Assembly (NCBI RefSeq): GCF_000010305.1
Contig: NC_012489.1
Span: 372,001 to 436,000 of the forward strand
Source of the DNA: Gemmatimonas aurantiaca T-27
GTDB lineage: Bacteria; Gemmatimonadota; Gemmatimonadetes; Gemmatimonadales; Gemmatimonadaceae
Direction: 5' to 3'
Length of the DNA: 64,000 bases
Under the pieces are notes generated by a model. The model was not told the origin of the DNA. It ran no database searches and was given only the letters and a program-made list of their open reading frames with translations. The translations under genes and the position numbers were made by a program. Positions 53,196-63,041 of this stretch are shown piece after piece. The stretch's first letter is position 1; each line of letters starts with the position of its first letter.

Positions 53196-54182
53196 ATGGA
53201 GCACTCTCGCGCTTTTCGCCGTTCGATGACCGCCGTGCTGCTGGGCGTCAGTGCCAGCGCCTGCCGCTCCGCCACTTCGACCTCCACCGCTGTTGGGACC
53301 CTCGAGATGATCGAGGTCGATGTCGGACCGCTGCAGCCGGCGCGCGCGGTGCGTGTGCTGGTCAATGAAGGTGATGTGGTACGGGTCGGTGACACGCTGG
53401 CGGTGTTCTCCACCCCCACGCTGGCTGCCTCCACCGCACAGGCCGAGGCACGTGCCGACGCGGCAGGGCAGAATGCCCGTGACATTGCCCGCGGTGCCCG
53501 GCCGGAGGAGATCGCACGGGCGGAAGCAGAGTTGCGGGCTGCCGATGCCGATGCGGAGCGCACGGCCGCCGATCTGGCGCGTCTCGAACCACTGGCGGCC
53601 AGCAGTAATGTGAGTCGTGCCACCCTCGACGCGGCCCGTGCGGGAGCTCGGATGGCGGCGGCGCGACGGGACGCGGCCCGCGATGTGTTGGCGTTGCTGC
53701 GCGCCGGAGCCCGACGTGAGCAGCGTGAGGTTGCGGCCGCCGAGGCCCGCAGCGCCCAGGCCGCCGTGCAGGGAGCACGGGCATCGGCCAGTGATCTGGT
53801 GCTGCTTTCCACCGTCGACGGCGTGGTCTCCAGTCGGAACGTGGAACCGGGCGAGGTGCTCCAGGCCGGCCAGAGTGCCATCACGGTGGGGCAGCCGTCA
53901 CGTCCCTGGGCTCGAATCTACGTGTCGCAATTTGTGCTGCCGCATCTCAAGCCCGGTGATTCGCTGACGGCCCGCCTCGACGGTGACACCACGCGCTACC
54001 GTGGTCGTATCGCGGCCATTGCCACCAAAGCAGAATTCACACCACGCGTGGCGCTCACCGAGCAGGAACGCGCCGACCTGCTGTTTGGTGTGAAGGTGGA
54101 ATTTGCCGATCCCACGGCACGCTTGCGCGCGGGGCTGCCCGTCACCGTGCAACTCCCCACGGCACCGCGTGACCAGCCCTGA
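53196..54182 (+). CDS. HlyD-like periplasmic adaptor subunit
   Basis: The protein is 328 residues from MEHSRAFRRS. It has an N-terminal signal with a lipobox-like Cys (LLGVSASACRS). The biotinyl-lipoyl half (ARAVRVLVNEGDVVRVGDTL) is followed by a long coiled coil (about 80-190) and a second lipoyl half (DGVVSSRNVEPGEVLQAGQS). It bridges an inner-membrane ABC exporter and an outer-membrane channel. An ABC ATPase and permease follow, as in YbhG-YbhF-YbhR-like systems. No outer-membrane factor is nearby. Confidence 0.88.
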   Translation: MEHSRAFRRSMTAVLLGVSASACRSATSTSTAVGTLEMIEVDVGPLQPARAVRVLVNEGDVVRVGDTLAVFSTPTLAASTAQAEARADAAGQNARDIARGARPEEIARAEAELRAADADAERTAADLARLEPLAASSNVSRATLDAARAGARMAAARRDAARDVLALLRAGARREQREVAAAEARSAQAAVQGARASASDLVLLSTVDGVVSSRNVEPGEVLQAGQSAITVGQPSRPWARIYVSQFVLPHLKPGDSLTARLDGDTTRYRGRIAAIATKAEFTPRVALTEQERADLLFGVKVEFADPTARLRAGLPVTVQLPTAPRDQP

Positions 54183-54933
54183 TCGTTCCGCGGCGGTGGT
54201 GCGTACACAGGCGCTCCACAAGCGCTTCGGAACACTCGTCGCCGTTGCCGGTCTCGATCTCGAAATTGCCCGCGGAGAAGTGTTTGGACTCCTGGGTCCC
54301 AATGGTTCGGGCAAGACCACGACCATCCGCATGTTGTGCGGTCTGGTGTTGCCCACCAGCGGCACCGCGCAGGTGGCCGGGTTCGATATCACCACTGACG
54401 CCGAGTCGGTGCGCCGTCGTATCGGATACATGTCGCAGCGCTATGGTCTGTACGATGAACTCACGGTGTTCGAGAATCTGCGGTTCTACGCGTCGGTGTA
54501 TGGACTCGTGGGTCGCGCACGCGAGCGTCGACTGGAACAGCACATCGAAGCGCTTGGACTCGGCGGACGTCTCACGCAGCGCGCCGGCACGCTGAGTGGC
54601 GGATGGAAACAACGCCTCGCCCTTGCCTGTGCCACGGCGCACGAACCGGATCTCGTGTTTCTCGATGAACCCACCGCCGGTGTCGATCCCGCAGCGCGGC
54701 GCACGTTCTGGGAGATCATCTACACCCTCGCCCGCGGCGGAACCACGGTACTGGTCACCACGCACTACATGGACGAAGCCGAACGCTGTCAGCGGCTCGC
54801 CTTTCTGTCGCGCGGTCATCTGATCGGTGTTGGGACACCCGCGCAGATCACCGAACAGTTTCACGCCAAGACGGTCGAAGATGTGTTCGTCATGCTGCAA
54901 CAGCGTGACGAACAGCAAGGTGTGGCGGGATGA
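54169..54933 (+). CDS. ABC-2 transporter ATP-binding protein
   Basis: The protein is 254 residues with a GTG start inside the end of the adaptor gene. Walker A is GLLGPNGSGKTTTIRML, the signature is GTLSGGWKQRLALA, Walker B is DLVFLDEPTAGVDPAARR, and the His switch is VLVTTHYMDEAER. CcmA/YbhF-like. It powers export through the next gene, which it overlaps by 4 bases. Confidence 0.93.
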   Translation: MTSPDRSAAVVRTQALHKRFGTLVAVAGLDLEIARGEVFGLLGPNGSGKTTTIRMLCGLVLPTSGTAQVAGFDITTDAESVRRRIGYMSQRYGLYDELTVFENLRFYASVYGLVGRARERRLEQHIEALGLGGRLTQRAGTLSGGWKQRLALACATAHEPDLVFLDEPTAGVDPAARRTFWEIIYTLARGGTTVLVTTHYMDEAERCQRLAFLSRGHLIGVGTPAQITEQFHAKTVEDVFVMLQQRDEQQGVAG

Positions 54934-56069
54934 TGGTGGCGCGCCTGTTCGATCGCATCCGACACTGGACCGTGTGGCCCATGCTGTGGAAGGAATTTCT
55001 GCAGCTCCGGCGCGACCGGCTCACGTTTGCCATGATGACCGGACTACCCGCCGTGCAGTTGTTGCTCTTCGGGTATGCCATCCAGACCGATGTGCGCAAA
55101 CTGCCCACGGTGGTCGTGGACGAATCCCGTTCCAGCGAGAGTCGTCAGTTGGTGCAGGTGCTCGCCAATACCGACAATTTCCGCATCATCACCAGCGTAC
55201 CTGATCGCCACGTGGCCAGGCGTTGGATCGAGCGTGGCGACGCGCGGGTGGCGCTGGTCATTCCGCCGGACTACCAGCGCAATCTGCGCAGCGGGAAGAC
55301 GGGGGTCGCGCAGTTGCTCATCGACGCCGCCGATCCACAGTCATCGGGTGCGGCGATCTCCGGTGCGCAACTCGCTGCCCAGGCACGGGGCGCCCAGCTT
55401 CTGGCGACGCGCTACCAGTTGCAGCCGCCTGTCGAGATCCGCGTGCGTCCCTGGTACAATCCCGCGCAGAAGAGTGCGGTGTTCATCGTGCCGGGCATCG
55501 TGGGAGTGTTACTCACCATCACCATGACTCTCATCACCAGCACCGCCATCGTGCGGGAGCGCGAACGCGGCACGCTCGAGCAGCTCATCGTCACGCCCAT
55601 CGGCAAGTCGAGCCTGATGCTGGGGAAGTTGATCCCGTTCATGCTGGTGGGCTATGTGCAGATGACGGTGGTGCTGTCGCTGGGGGTGTGGTTTTTCGAC
55701 ATCCCCATCCAGGGCAGCCTGCCACTGCTGTATCTGCTCTCCCTGGTGTTCATCGTGGCCAGTCTCGGCGTGGGGCTGCTCATCTCCACGGTGGCCCGCA
55801 GTCAGGTGCAGGCCATGCAGCTCAGTTTCTTCTTCTTGCTGCCCAACATCCTGCTGTCGGGATACATCTTTCCCCGCGCCGCGATGCCCGAGCCGGCACA
55901 GTGGCTCGGGCTGTTGCTGCCGCTCACCTACTTTCTGGACATCCTGCGCGGGGTGCTGCTCAAGGGCATCGGCGTGGGTGACCTGCTTCGCCAATTGGGC
56001 GCGCTGTCCCTGTTGGCATTCGTGCTCTTTACCGTGAGCGTGAGACGGTTCTCCAAGACGCTCGACTGA
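54930..56069 (+). CDS. ABC-2 type permease
   Basis: The protein is 379 residues. One helix is near residue 30 (MMTGLPAVQLLLFGYAIQTD), a periplasmic domain of about 130 residues follows, then five helices (IVPGIVGVLLTITMTLITST, MLVGYVQMTVVLSLGVWF, LPLLYLLSLVFIVASLGVGL, LSFFFLLPNILLSGYIFPRA, LLRQLGALSLLAFVLFTVSV). It matches YbhR/YhhJ-like exporters. Its substrate is probably a drug or membrane compound. Confidence 0.9.
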   Translation: MMVARLFDRIRHWTVWPMLWKEFLQLRRDRLTFAMMTGLPAVQLLLFGYAIQTDVRKLPTVVVDESRSSESRQLVQVLANTDNFRIITSVPDRHVARRWIERGDARVALVIPPDYQRNLRSGKTGVAQLLIDAADPQSSGAAISGAQLAAQARGAQLLATRYQLQPPVEIRVRPWYNPAQKSAVFIVPGIVGVLLTITMTLITSTAIVRERERGTLEQLIVTPIGKSSLMLGKLIPFMLVGYVQMTVVLSLGVWFFDIPIQGSLPLLYLLSLVFIVASLGVGLLISTVARSQVQAMQLSFFFLLPNILLSGYIFPRAAMPEPAQWLGLLLPLTYFLDILRGVLLKGIGVGDLLRQLGALSLLAFVLFTVSVRRFSKTLD

Positions 56070-56075
56070 CGGCGC

Positions 56076-57059
56076 TCAGTCGTGTCCGCGAACGGGCTGC
56101 GCCCGATACGGCGCTTCGAGTTGCGCGATCTCGTCGGCGGTAAGATCCACGTTGACGGCGGCAATGGCATCGTCGAGCTGTGCCAGCTTGGAGGCCCCGA
56201 CGATCGGCGCCGTCACGGTCGGCTTGGAGAGCAGCCAGGCCAGTGCCACCTGCGCCATCGGAATGTCGCGGGCTTCGGCCACGCGGCGCACGGCGTCCAC
56301 CACCGACCAACTCACCGTATCGTCATACAGCGTATGGCCATAGGTATCGGTGGCCGCTCGCGTGGACGCGCTGCGATCACTCACGCTGGCACGGGATCCG
56401 GCCAGCAGACCGCGCGCCAGCGGCGACCAGGGCATCACACCGATGCCTTCCGCGGCACACAGGGGCAGCATTTCCCGCTCCTCTTCGCGGTAGAGCAGGT
56501 TGTAGTGGTTCTGCATGCTCACAAAACGCGCCCAGCCACGCCGTTCGCTCGCGCTGAGCGCGCGAGCAAACTGCCACGCCCACCCAGAGCTGGCGCCGAT
56601 GTAGCGCACTTTGCCTGACTGGACCAAGTGCTCCAGCGCCCCCAGCGTCTCGTCGATGGGTGTGTGGGGGTCGAAGCGATGGATCTGGTACAGATCGATC
56701 GTATCGATGCCGAGCCGTCGGAGACTGGCTTCGCACCCCTGCACGATGTGCTTGCGCGAGAGTCCGCGCATGTTGGGGCCGTCCGACATCGGGTAGTTCA
56801 CCTTGGTCGCGATGACCAGTTCGTCCAGTCGGCCAAATTCCCGTAGCGCGCGCCCCGTCACTTCCTCACTCACGCCCAGGGAATACATGTCGGCCGTGTC
56901 GAAGAAGTTGACGCCCTGTTCGATCGCCCGTTGGAAGAACGGGCGGGAATCGGCCTCCGACAGCACCCACGGCCGCCAGTTTGGGGTACCGAAGGTCATG
57001 CAGCCGAGGCAGATCCGGGAGACGGTGAGTCCCGTAGTACCAAGCGTGGTATAGCGCAT
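56076..57059 (-). CDS. Aldo/keto reductase
   Basis: The protein is 327 residues, complete. Catalytic tetrad: Asp and Tyr in NFFDTADMYSLGVSEEV, Lys in VIATKVNYP, His in LYQIHRFDPH. NADPH-site segment: VALAWLLSKPTVTAPIVGAS. It is related to the YajO/YghZ group of general aldehyde reductases. It stands alone, convergent with the ABC permease and divergent from msrP. Confidence 0.92.
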   Translation of the reverse strand: MRYTTLGTTGLTVSRICLGCMTFGTPNWRPWVLSEADSRPFFQRAIEQGVNFFDTADMYSLGVSEEVTGRALREFGRLDELVIATKVNYPMSDGPNMRGLSRKHIVQGCEASLRRLGIDTIDLYQIHRFDPHTPIDETLGALEHLVQSGKVRYIGASSGWAWQFARALSASERRGWARFVSMQNHYNLLYREEEREMLPLCAAEGIGVMPWSPLARGLLAGSRASVSDRSASTRAATDTYGHTLYDDTVSWSVVDAVRRVAEARDIPMAQVALAWLLSKPTVTAPIVGASKLAQLDDAIAAVNVDLTADEIAQLEAPYRAQPVRGHD

Positions 57060-57192
57060 CGGGTCTGTGCAGTGAGGGAGCGACCCTGATCAGAAACCGA
57101 AGGGTCGGTGTACCGGCGATTCGAACGGGAACCGAATGCTGTGCGTCCTGATAAAATGTAGGTACCTGTCCGATTCCTTCACCTGACCGGCC

Positions 57193-58098
57193 ATGCTCAT
57201 TCGCAAGCCCGACGACATCGCCTCCTCGGAGATCACCCCCGAGGGGTTCTACCAGAACCGGCGTGCCTTCATGGGGACGGTCGGAGCTATCGCCCTTGGC
57301 AGCGCCGTGTTGCCAGGTGTGGCCCGTGCTGGCGCCATGCAGGACGATAAGGTCACGCCTGAAGAAGACGCGACGAGCTACAACAACTTCTACGAGTTCG
57401 GTACCGGCAAGGAAGATCCGAAGGAGCAGGCCAAGGATTTCCAGCCGATGCCATGGTCGGTGAACGTGGAGGGCATGGTGAAGACGCCGCGTCCCTACAC
57501 CTTCGACGAATTGCTCGGCAAGCTGCCGGTGCAGGATCGGGTGTACCGTATGCGCTGCGTCGAAGCCTGGTCCATGGTGATCCCATGGCAGGGCGTGCAG
57601 CTCAAGGATGTCATCACCCGGCTGCAACCGTTGCCGAGCGCCAAGTTCATCGAGTTCACGACGCTGCTCGATCCCAAGCGCATGCCCGGGCAGCGCCGCG
57701 CGGTGCTGCCGTGGCCGTACAAGGAGGCGCTGCGCATGGACGAGGCGAACAACTCGCTCACCCTGTTGGCCACGGGCATGTACGGCAAGGCACTGCCCAA
57801 TCAGAACGGCGCGCCGCTCCGTCTCGTGACGCCGTGGAAGTACGGCTTCAAGGGCATCAAGAGCATCGTGAAGATCCGTTTCACCGACAAGATGCCCAAT
57901 ACCACCTGGAACGACGCGAATCCCAGCGAATACGGTTTCTACGCCAACGTGAATCCGACCGTGGATCACCCGCGGTGGAGCCAGGGGAAGGAGCGCCGTA
58001 TCGGTGAGTTCCTGCGTCGCAATACGCTGATGTTCAACGGCTACGCCGACCAGGTCGCGTCGATGTACTCCGGCATGGATCTGCGGAAGAACTACTGA
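57193..58098 (+). CDS. msrP: MsrP, periplasmic methionine-sulfoxide reductase, molybdenum subunit
   Basis: The protein is 301 residues, slightly shorter than in E. coli. The Tat signal is FYQNRRAFMGTVGAIALG. The molybdopterin-ligating Cys is in RVYRMRCVEAWSMVIPW. Others: VGHGxx-type PWPYKEALRMDEANNSLTLL and KYGFKGIKSIVKIRFTD. It repairs oxidised methionines in periplasmic proteins, fed with electrons by MsrQ, whose gene follows 7 bases later. Confidence 0.95.
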   Translation: MLIRKPDDIASSEITPEGFYQNRRAFMGTVGAIALGSAVLPGVARAGAMQDDKVTPEEDATSYNNFYEFGTGKEDPKEQAKDFQPMPWSVNVEGMVKTPRPYTFDELLGKLPVQDRVYRMRCVEAWSMVIPWQGVQLKDVITRLQPLPSAKFIEFTTLLDPKRMPGQRRAVLPWPYKEALRMDEANNSLTLLATGMYGKALPNQNGAPLRLVTPWKYGFKGIKSIVKIRFTDKMPNTTWNDANPSEYGFYANVNPTVDHPRWSQGKERRIGEFLRRNTLMFNGYADQVASMYSGMDLRKNY

Positions 58099-58105
58099 GT
58101 CCCTG

Positions 58106-58765
58106 GTGAAATCCCGTTTTCCTGCGCTGGAGGCGCCGGTCCGCCGTTGGGTGCGACCGGCGCTCTGGCTTCTGGTCGTGTTGCCGGTACCGATGCTGGT
58201 GGCGCAGCTACTGCTCAACCAGCTCGGTGCCGATCCGATCGATAAACTCGAACGGCTCTCAGGGCTGTGGGCCCTGCGGTTTCTGGCGGCGTCGCTGGCG
58301 GTCACCCCGCTCATGCGCCTGACCGGGTGGGGATGGCTGGTGGCTCAGCGCCGATTCCTCGGCCTTGCCGCCTTCTTCTGGGCGCTCGGGCACCTGTCCG
58401 TGTATACGGTGCTCGACTGGTTCTTCGATTGGGCCGAGATCGGAAAGGACATCGTCAAGCATTTGTACATCACGTTGGGGATGCTGGCCTTCGTGTTGAT
58501 GATCCCGCTGGCCCTGACGTCCACCAAGGCTTCCATCCGGCGTTTGGGCGGCGTCCGATGGAATCGTTTGCATGCGTTGGTTTATGTCTCCGCGATTGCC
58601 GCGTGCTTTCATTTCGTGTGGGCAGTCAAGAAGGACATAACCCAGCCGATCTTCTATGGCACGGTGGTCGCTGTCCTCCTGGCATTCCGGGTGGTCTGGC
58701 GAATCGACCGGCGCTCGTCATCCCGATCCGTGTCCGGCGACACACAATCCAAGCCGGTGGGGTGA
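58106..58765 (+). CDS. msrQ: MsrQ, heme-binding membrane subunit of the MsrPQ system
   Basis: The protein is 219 residues with a GTG start. Six hydrophobic helices with the ferric-reductase-like fold: ALWLLVVLPVPMLVAQLLLN, FLGLAAFFWALGHLSVYTVL, YITLGMLAFVLMIPLALTST, LVYVSAIAACFHFVWAVKKD. Heme His candidates are in ALGHLSV, RLHALVYV and CFHFVW. It passes electrons from the quinone pool to MsrP. Confidence 0.92.
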   Translation: MKSRFPALEAPVRRWVRPALWLLVVLPVPMLVAQLLLNQLGADPIDKLERLSGLWALRFLAASLAVTPLMRLTGWGWLVAQRRFLGLAAFFWALGHLSVYTVLDWFFDWAEIGKDIVKHLYITLGMLAFVLMIPLALTSTKASIRRLGGVRWNRLHALVYVSAIAACFHFVWAVKKDITQPIFYGTVVAVLLAFRVVWRIDRRSSSRSVSGDTQSKPVG

Positions 58766-58828
58766 CGGTCGTGCCCGGTGGTCGTCCTGCTCTGGGACCA
58801 ACCGCCCTACTTCACCGTCGCTCTGCCC

Positions 58829-61678
58829 ATGTCACCAGTGTCCGACGCGCCGTCGCGTCGAGCCGAGACTCGATCTCGGTCTGATCGCCCTACGCCGGTC
58901 CGCGGCTTTTCGGCCGTACCTGCCGGGGCGCCAAATGCACGTTGGGAACACTACCTCATCGGATCCGCGGCCGTCTACGTCGCCATCGTGACGGTGTGGC
59001 TGGTGTCGCTCCATGGGCGTTCCATCGATTTCTTCGGCGTCATTGGTGTACTGCGACTCCTGTCGCCGTTCCCGGTCGCCGGCGTGGCACTGTATTTCGC
59101 GTGGCGCGCATCGCGTGAACTGTCACTGGATCTGGGCAGCCGGAAGTTTTGGCGGCTGCTGATCACTGTGTTGGTGCTGGTGATGGTCACGCCCTGGCTG
59201 CGCTTCATGCCCATCCTCCCGGTGGCGTGGCTGGATACCACGGTGCGTCTGAGTCTGACGCTGAGCGGGCCGCTCCTGATGCTGGTCGCCCTGCTGCAGC
59301 TTCCCAGTGCTCCGCACAGCGACACCGACAAGTCGAAATTGTGGCTCGACATCGCGACGGTGGTCGTCGGTGGCTTGCTGGTGGCGTGGTACAACCTCAG
59401 TACGGCACGACTGGCCGATGGGCCGCTCGTGCAGATCGCGTTTCAGCTCCTGCACGTGTTGTCGGTGCTGGATCTGGTGTTGGTGCTGGTGGCTTCGATC
59501 CTGTGGCGACGCACGGCGCTGATCCCCCGGGCCAACATTCTCGTGCTCATTGGTGGCGCACTGCTCGTGCGTTTCCTCGGCCACGTCGCGTCGATCAGTG
59601 AAATGCATGGTGGCGAAGGACTGCCCGATCTCGGTTTTGTGGTGCGGCCCGCGGCCTGTTTCCTGATGGCGGCCGCAGGCTGGTTGAGCAGTGCCACCGT
59701 GATGCGGCGCGATGTACGCCCGTCGCGCGACCGGGATGGACCTTCGGTCAGCATTCTGCCATATGCCGCCGTGGTGCCGGGGTTTGCGCTGCTCCTGCGC
59801 ATGGCGTTCGAGGAGCGGCATCAGCCGCTGCTTGGCCTGGTGCTGGGGGCGGCCGCACTGACCGCCATCGCCTTCGTGCGGCAGTTCGCCGCGTCTCGTG
59901 AGGCCGTGAGCACACTGGCCGAAGCCAGCGCGCGCGACAGTGAAGCCCGGTTCCGCTCGCTGGTACAGCATTCCAGCGATGTCATCATGATTGTGGACCC
60001 GGATGGCACGCTGCGTTTTGCCAGCCCGTCCATGTCCACGGTGTTCGGTCATGAACCGTCACGGATCGTGGGCACCAATCTGTTGTCCCTGTTGCACGTG
60101 GAAGATCAGCAGCACGCCGTGCAGTTCCTCGAAGAACTGGCGCGATCCGGTGCCCGCACGGGTGCGGGTTCGCCGGGTGTGCTCAAGCGGGAGTGGCGTC
60201 TGGCGCACTCCGACGGTAGCTGGATGACCGTCGACAATGTGGGCACCAACCTGTTGCGGGAGCCTGTGGTGCGCGGCCTCGTGCTCAACTCGCGTGATGT
60301 CACCGAGCAGAGCATGATCAAGCAGCAGTACATCCACCAGGCGTTCCATGATCCTCTCACGGATCTCGCCAACCGGTCGCTGTTCCTGTACCAGGTGGGC
60401 CATGCGCTGGCACGCGGTGCTCGCCAGCACTCGCCGGTGACGGTGCTCTTCCTCGATCTCGACAACTTCAAGACGGTCAACGATTCGCTCGGCCATGCCG
60501 CCGGTGATCGCCTGCTCGTGGACGCCGCGCGCCGTCTGGCGTCGTGTGTGCGCTCGAGTGACCTGATCGCCCGTTTGGGTGGCGACGAGTTCGCCGTGCT
60601 GGTGGAAGACGCGCAGTCGGTGGAAGAGGTGTTGGTGGTGGCTTCCCGCATCGGGACGGCCCTGTCGCGGCCATTCATGCTGAGCGGCAAGGAAGTGTTC
60701 GTGAGCGCCAGCGTCGGCATCGCGCGTTCGTCACGCGGTGAATCGTCCGATGAGCTGGTGCGCAACGCGGACGTCGCGATGTACGTGGCCAAAACCCGCG
60801 GCAAGGGACAGCACGTCCTGTTCGAACAGGAAATGCATGACGCGGCGCTGGAACGGCTGGTGGTGGAGGCCGATCTCCGCCGTGCCATCGAACGGGAAGA
60901 GTTTTTCCTGGAGTTCCAGCCCATCGTGGAACTCGATACGGGCAACATCATCGGCGCCGAAGCGCTGGTGCGGTGGTTGTGCCGCGAGCGGGGCACGGTG
61001 CCGCCGGGCGTATTCATTCCGATCGCCGAGGTGACGGGGCTCATCGTGCCGATCGGCAAATGGGTCTTGCGCAGGGCCTGCCGTGAGGCGCAGCGGTGGA
61101 CCCGCGAGCGTGGAATTGCGGCGCGGATCACGGTGAATCTGTCGGGTCGACAACTGCAGGATGCCGGGATCGTGGACGATGTCCGTCAGGCCCTGGAAGA
61201 GACGGGACTCGATCCGACGCAACTCGTGCTCGAGATCACCGAGAGCATGTTGATGCAAAACACCGATGTCTCCATGGCGCGTCTGACGGCGCTCAAGGAA
61301 CTGGGCGTGTCATTGGCCATCGACGACTTCGGTACCGGTTATTCTTCCCTGAGTTATCTGCAGCGCTATCCGATCGACATCCTGAAGATCGACAAAGCGT
61401 TCGTGGACGTCATCGACAAGGGGGGCGAAGGACCGGTACTGGCCAGCGCGATCGTGGCGCTCGGGGATACGCTGCGGATGAACACCGTGGCGGAGGGGAT
61501 CGAGACGGAGGCCCAGCGTGGGCATCTGCTCACCCTGGGATGTGAGCTGGGGCAGGGGTTCCTGTTCTCGCCGCCTCTCGATGAGGAGGAGTTCTGGCAT
61601 CTCCTGCTCGCCCGTGGCTCACGCGTGCCGTTTGTCAGTCGCCGGCTTCGCGACAACGGTGAACAACAGGCAGCCTGA
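58829..61678 (+). CDS. Membrane PAS-GGDEF-EAL cyclic-di-GMP signalling protein
   Basis: The protein is 949 residues from MSPVSDAPSR. About eight membrane helices span residues 45-355. PAS is at about 370-485 (SEARFRSLVQHSSDVIMIVD). The GGDEF domain has an intact LGGDEFAVLVED near residue 583. The EAL domain begins near 695, with IIGAEALVRWLCRERG near 709, VLEITESMLMQN and AIDDFGTGYSSLSYLQRYP near 831. Both active sites look intact, so it could make or break cyclic-di-GMP. The sensor's input is unknown. A GTG 51 bases upstream is possible. It may influence motility, but it is not in a flagellar operon. Confidence 0.94.
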   Translation: MSPVSDAPSRRAETRSRSDRPTPVRGFSAVPAGAPNARWEHYLIGSAAVYVAIVTVWLVSLHGRSIDFFGVIGVLRLLSPFPVAGVALYFAWRASRELSLDLGSRKFWRLLITVLVLVMVTPWLRFMPILPVAWLDTTVRLSLTLSGPLLMLVALLQLPSAPHSDTDKSKLWLDIATVVVGGLLVAWYNLSTARLADGPLVQIAFQLLHVLSVLDLVLVLVASILWRRTALIPRANILVLIGGALLVRFLGHVASISEMHGGEGLPDLGFVVRPAACFLMAAAGWLSSATVMRRDVRPSRDRDGPSVSILPYAAVVPGFALLLRMAFEERHQPLLGLVLGAAALTAIAFVRQFAASREAVSTLAEASARDSEARFRSLVQHSSDVIMIVDPDGTLRFASPSMSTVFGHEPSRIVGTNLLSLLHVEDQQHAVQFLEELARSGARTGAGSPGVLKREWRLAHSDGSWMTVDNVGTNLLREPVVRGLVLNSRDVTEQSMIKQQYIHQAFHDPLTDLANRSLFLYQVGHALARGARQHSPVTVLFLDLDNFKTVNDSLGHAAGDRLLVDAARRLASCVRSSDLIARLGGDEFAVLVEDAQSVEEVLVVASRIGTALSRPFMLSGKEVFVSASVGIARSSRGESSDELVRNADVAMYVAKTRGKGQHVLFEQEMHDAALERLVVEADLRRAIEREEFFLEFQPIVELDTGNIIGAEALVRWLCRERGTVPPGVFIPIAEVTGLIVPIGKWVLRRACREAQRWTRERGIAARITVNLSGRQLQDAGIVDDVRQALEETGLDPTQLVLEITESMLMQNTDVSMARLTALKELGVSLAIDDFGTGYSSLSYLQRYPIDILKIDKAFVDVIDKGGEGPVLASAIVALGDTLRMNTVAEGIETEAQRGHLLTLGCELGQGFLFSPPLDEEEFWHLLLARGSRVPFVSRRLRDNGEQQAA

Positions 61679-62879
61679 TCGTCATCGCCGCACCACCATT
61701 TCGCAGCCACCGCTCGACGCGTTCCTGATTGCCGCACCGGGATTGGCGCCGTTGATTGCGGCCGAATGCACCACGCTGGGCATCACGCCGGTGGAGGTGA
61801 CGGCGGCCGGTGTGGCGGTGCAGGTCACGCCCCGCGAGCTGTTCACGATCAATTGCTGGTCGCGGCTGGCCAGCCGGGTGATTGTGCGGCTCGCGCACTT
61901 CGATGCCCGGGATTTTGCGACGCTCGAAAAGCAGGCCGCCCGGGTGCCATGGACGCGGGTGATCTCGCCTGCAGTGCCGGTGCAGTTGCGGGTGACGTGC
62001 CGGAAGTCTCGGCTCTATCACTCGGACGCGGTGGCCGAGCGCGTGGCGCGTGGCATCGTGAATGCGGTGCCCAATGCGCAGATCCTCGGAGCTGCGGCAA
62101 AGGACGAGGACGATGAGTTGTCCGAAACGTTGGCACCGGATGCGCCAACGCAGCTCATCGTCGTGCGCTTCGAACGCGATCACTGCGTGATCAGTGCCGA
62201 CAGTTCGGGCACGTTGCTGCACCGTCGCGGTTGGCGGCAGGCCATCGCCAAGGCGCCGCTCCGGGAGACACTGGCCGCGGTCATGCTGGCGGCGATGCCC
62301 TGGGACGGCGAAATCCCGCTGGTCGATCCGTTTGCGGGCTCCGGCACGATCGGTATCGAAGCGGCGTTGCGTGTGCGTCGCATCGCGCCGGGGCTGACCC
62401 GCTCTTTCGCCATGGAGCACTGGCCCGACGCCGATGCGAGCATGCACGCCGGTGTCCGGGAGAGCGCGCAGCAGCAGGTGCGTCCGAGCATCGGGGTGCC
62501 CATCGTGCTGCGCGACCGTGACGCCGGGGCGATCGTGGCAGCGCGCGCCAATGCGGAACGCGCTGGTGTGCTGGCCGATGTCACCATCGAGCAGGGAGCA
62601 CTCTCGGAAACGGAACTCGCGCAATACGGCGCTCGAGGTCTGCTGCTCACCAACCCGCCCTACGGACACCGTATCGGTGACGGGGCCGATCTGCGCGGAC
62701 TCTACGCGCGACTCGGCGACGTGTTGCGCGTCGGCGGACGCGGGTGGCGTCTCGCCATGCTGATGCCCAACGATCGTGCGCTGCTCGGTCAGTTGCGATT
62801 GTCGGTGTCGCCGCTGTTGCGCACGAGCAATGGTGGATTGCCCGTCGCATTGCTGGCAACGGCGCCTTCGAAAGGGTAG
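61659..62879 (+). CDS. THUMP-domain class I methyltransferase (RlmL-N-like 23S rRNA m2G methyltransferase)
   Basis: About 406 residues from a GTG that overlaps the previous stop; no ATG is available near the conserved start (LDAFLIAAPGLAPLIAAECT). An N-terminal THUMP domain is followed by the UPF0020 methyltransferase with DPFAGSGTIGIEAALRV and RGLLLTNPPYGHRI (the NPPY motif). It resembles the N-terminal half of E. coli RlmKL, which makes m2G2445 in 23S rRNA. The start is uncertain. Confidence 0.85.
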   Translation: MNNRQPDRHRRTTISQPPLDAFLIAAPGLAPLIAAECTTLGITPVEVTAAGVAVQVTPRELFTINCWSRLASRVIVRLAHFDARDFATLEKQAARVPWTRVISPAVPVQLRVTCRKSRLYHSDAVAERVARGIVNAVPNAQILGAAAKDEDDELSETLAPDAPTQLIVVRFERDHCVISADSSGTLLHRRGWRQAIAKAPLRETLAAVMLAAMPWDGEIPLVDPFAGSGTIGIEAALRVRRIAPGLTRSFAMEHWPDADASMHAGVRESAQQQVRPSIGVPIVLRDRDAGAIVAARANAERAGVLADVTIEQGALSETELAQYGARGLLLTNPPYGHRIGDGADLRGLYARLGDVLRVGGRGWRLAMLMPNDRALLGQLRLSVSPLLRTSNGGLPVALLATAPSKG

Positions 62880-62881
62880 GC

Positions 62882-63039
62882 GGTACAGCGGGGGGAACAC
62901 TGATGACACAAAAACAAAGCAGATAGTCGCAGATACGGCCTGACAACGATCAACAGCCGAACAGCACACACAATAAAGAGTGTTGTATCTGTGTCGATCT
63001 GTTTTGTTTTTGTGTCATCAGTGTTCCCCCCGCTGTACC
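62882..63039. repeat. Long inverted-repeat element, copy 2
   Basis: The arms at 62882-62936 and 62985-63039 are 55 bases, 51 of them complementary, around a 48-base spacer. The outer 26 bases (ACAGCGGGGGGAACACTGAT and six more) equal copy 1 at 16856-17094. The inner arms are unlike copy 1 but still pair. It fills the gap between convergent genes. Confidence 0.85.
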
Positions 63040-63041
63040 CG

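Noticed and set aside
53084-53884. Long N-terminal extension of the SufE frame
   Set aside because: It is an Ala/Arg/Ser-rich antisense shadow of the HlyD-like gene; SufE starts at MSDPSDLPPT.
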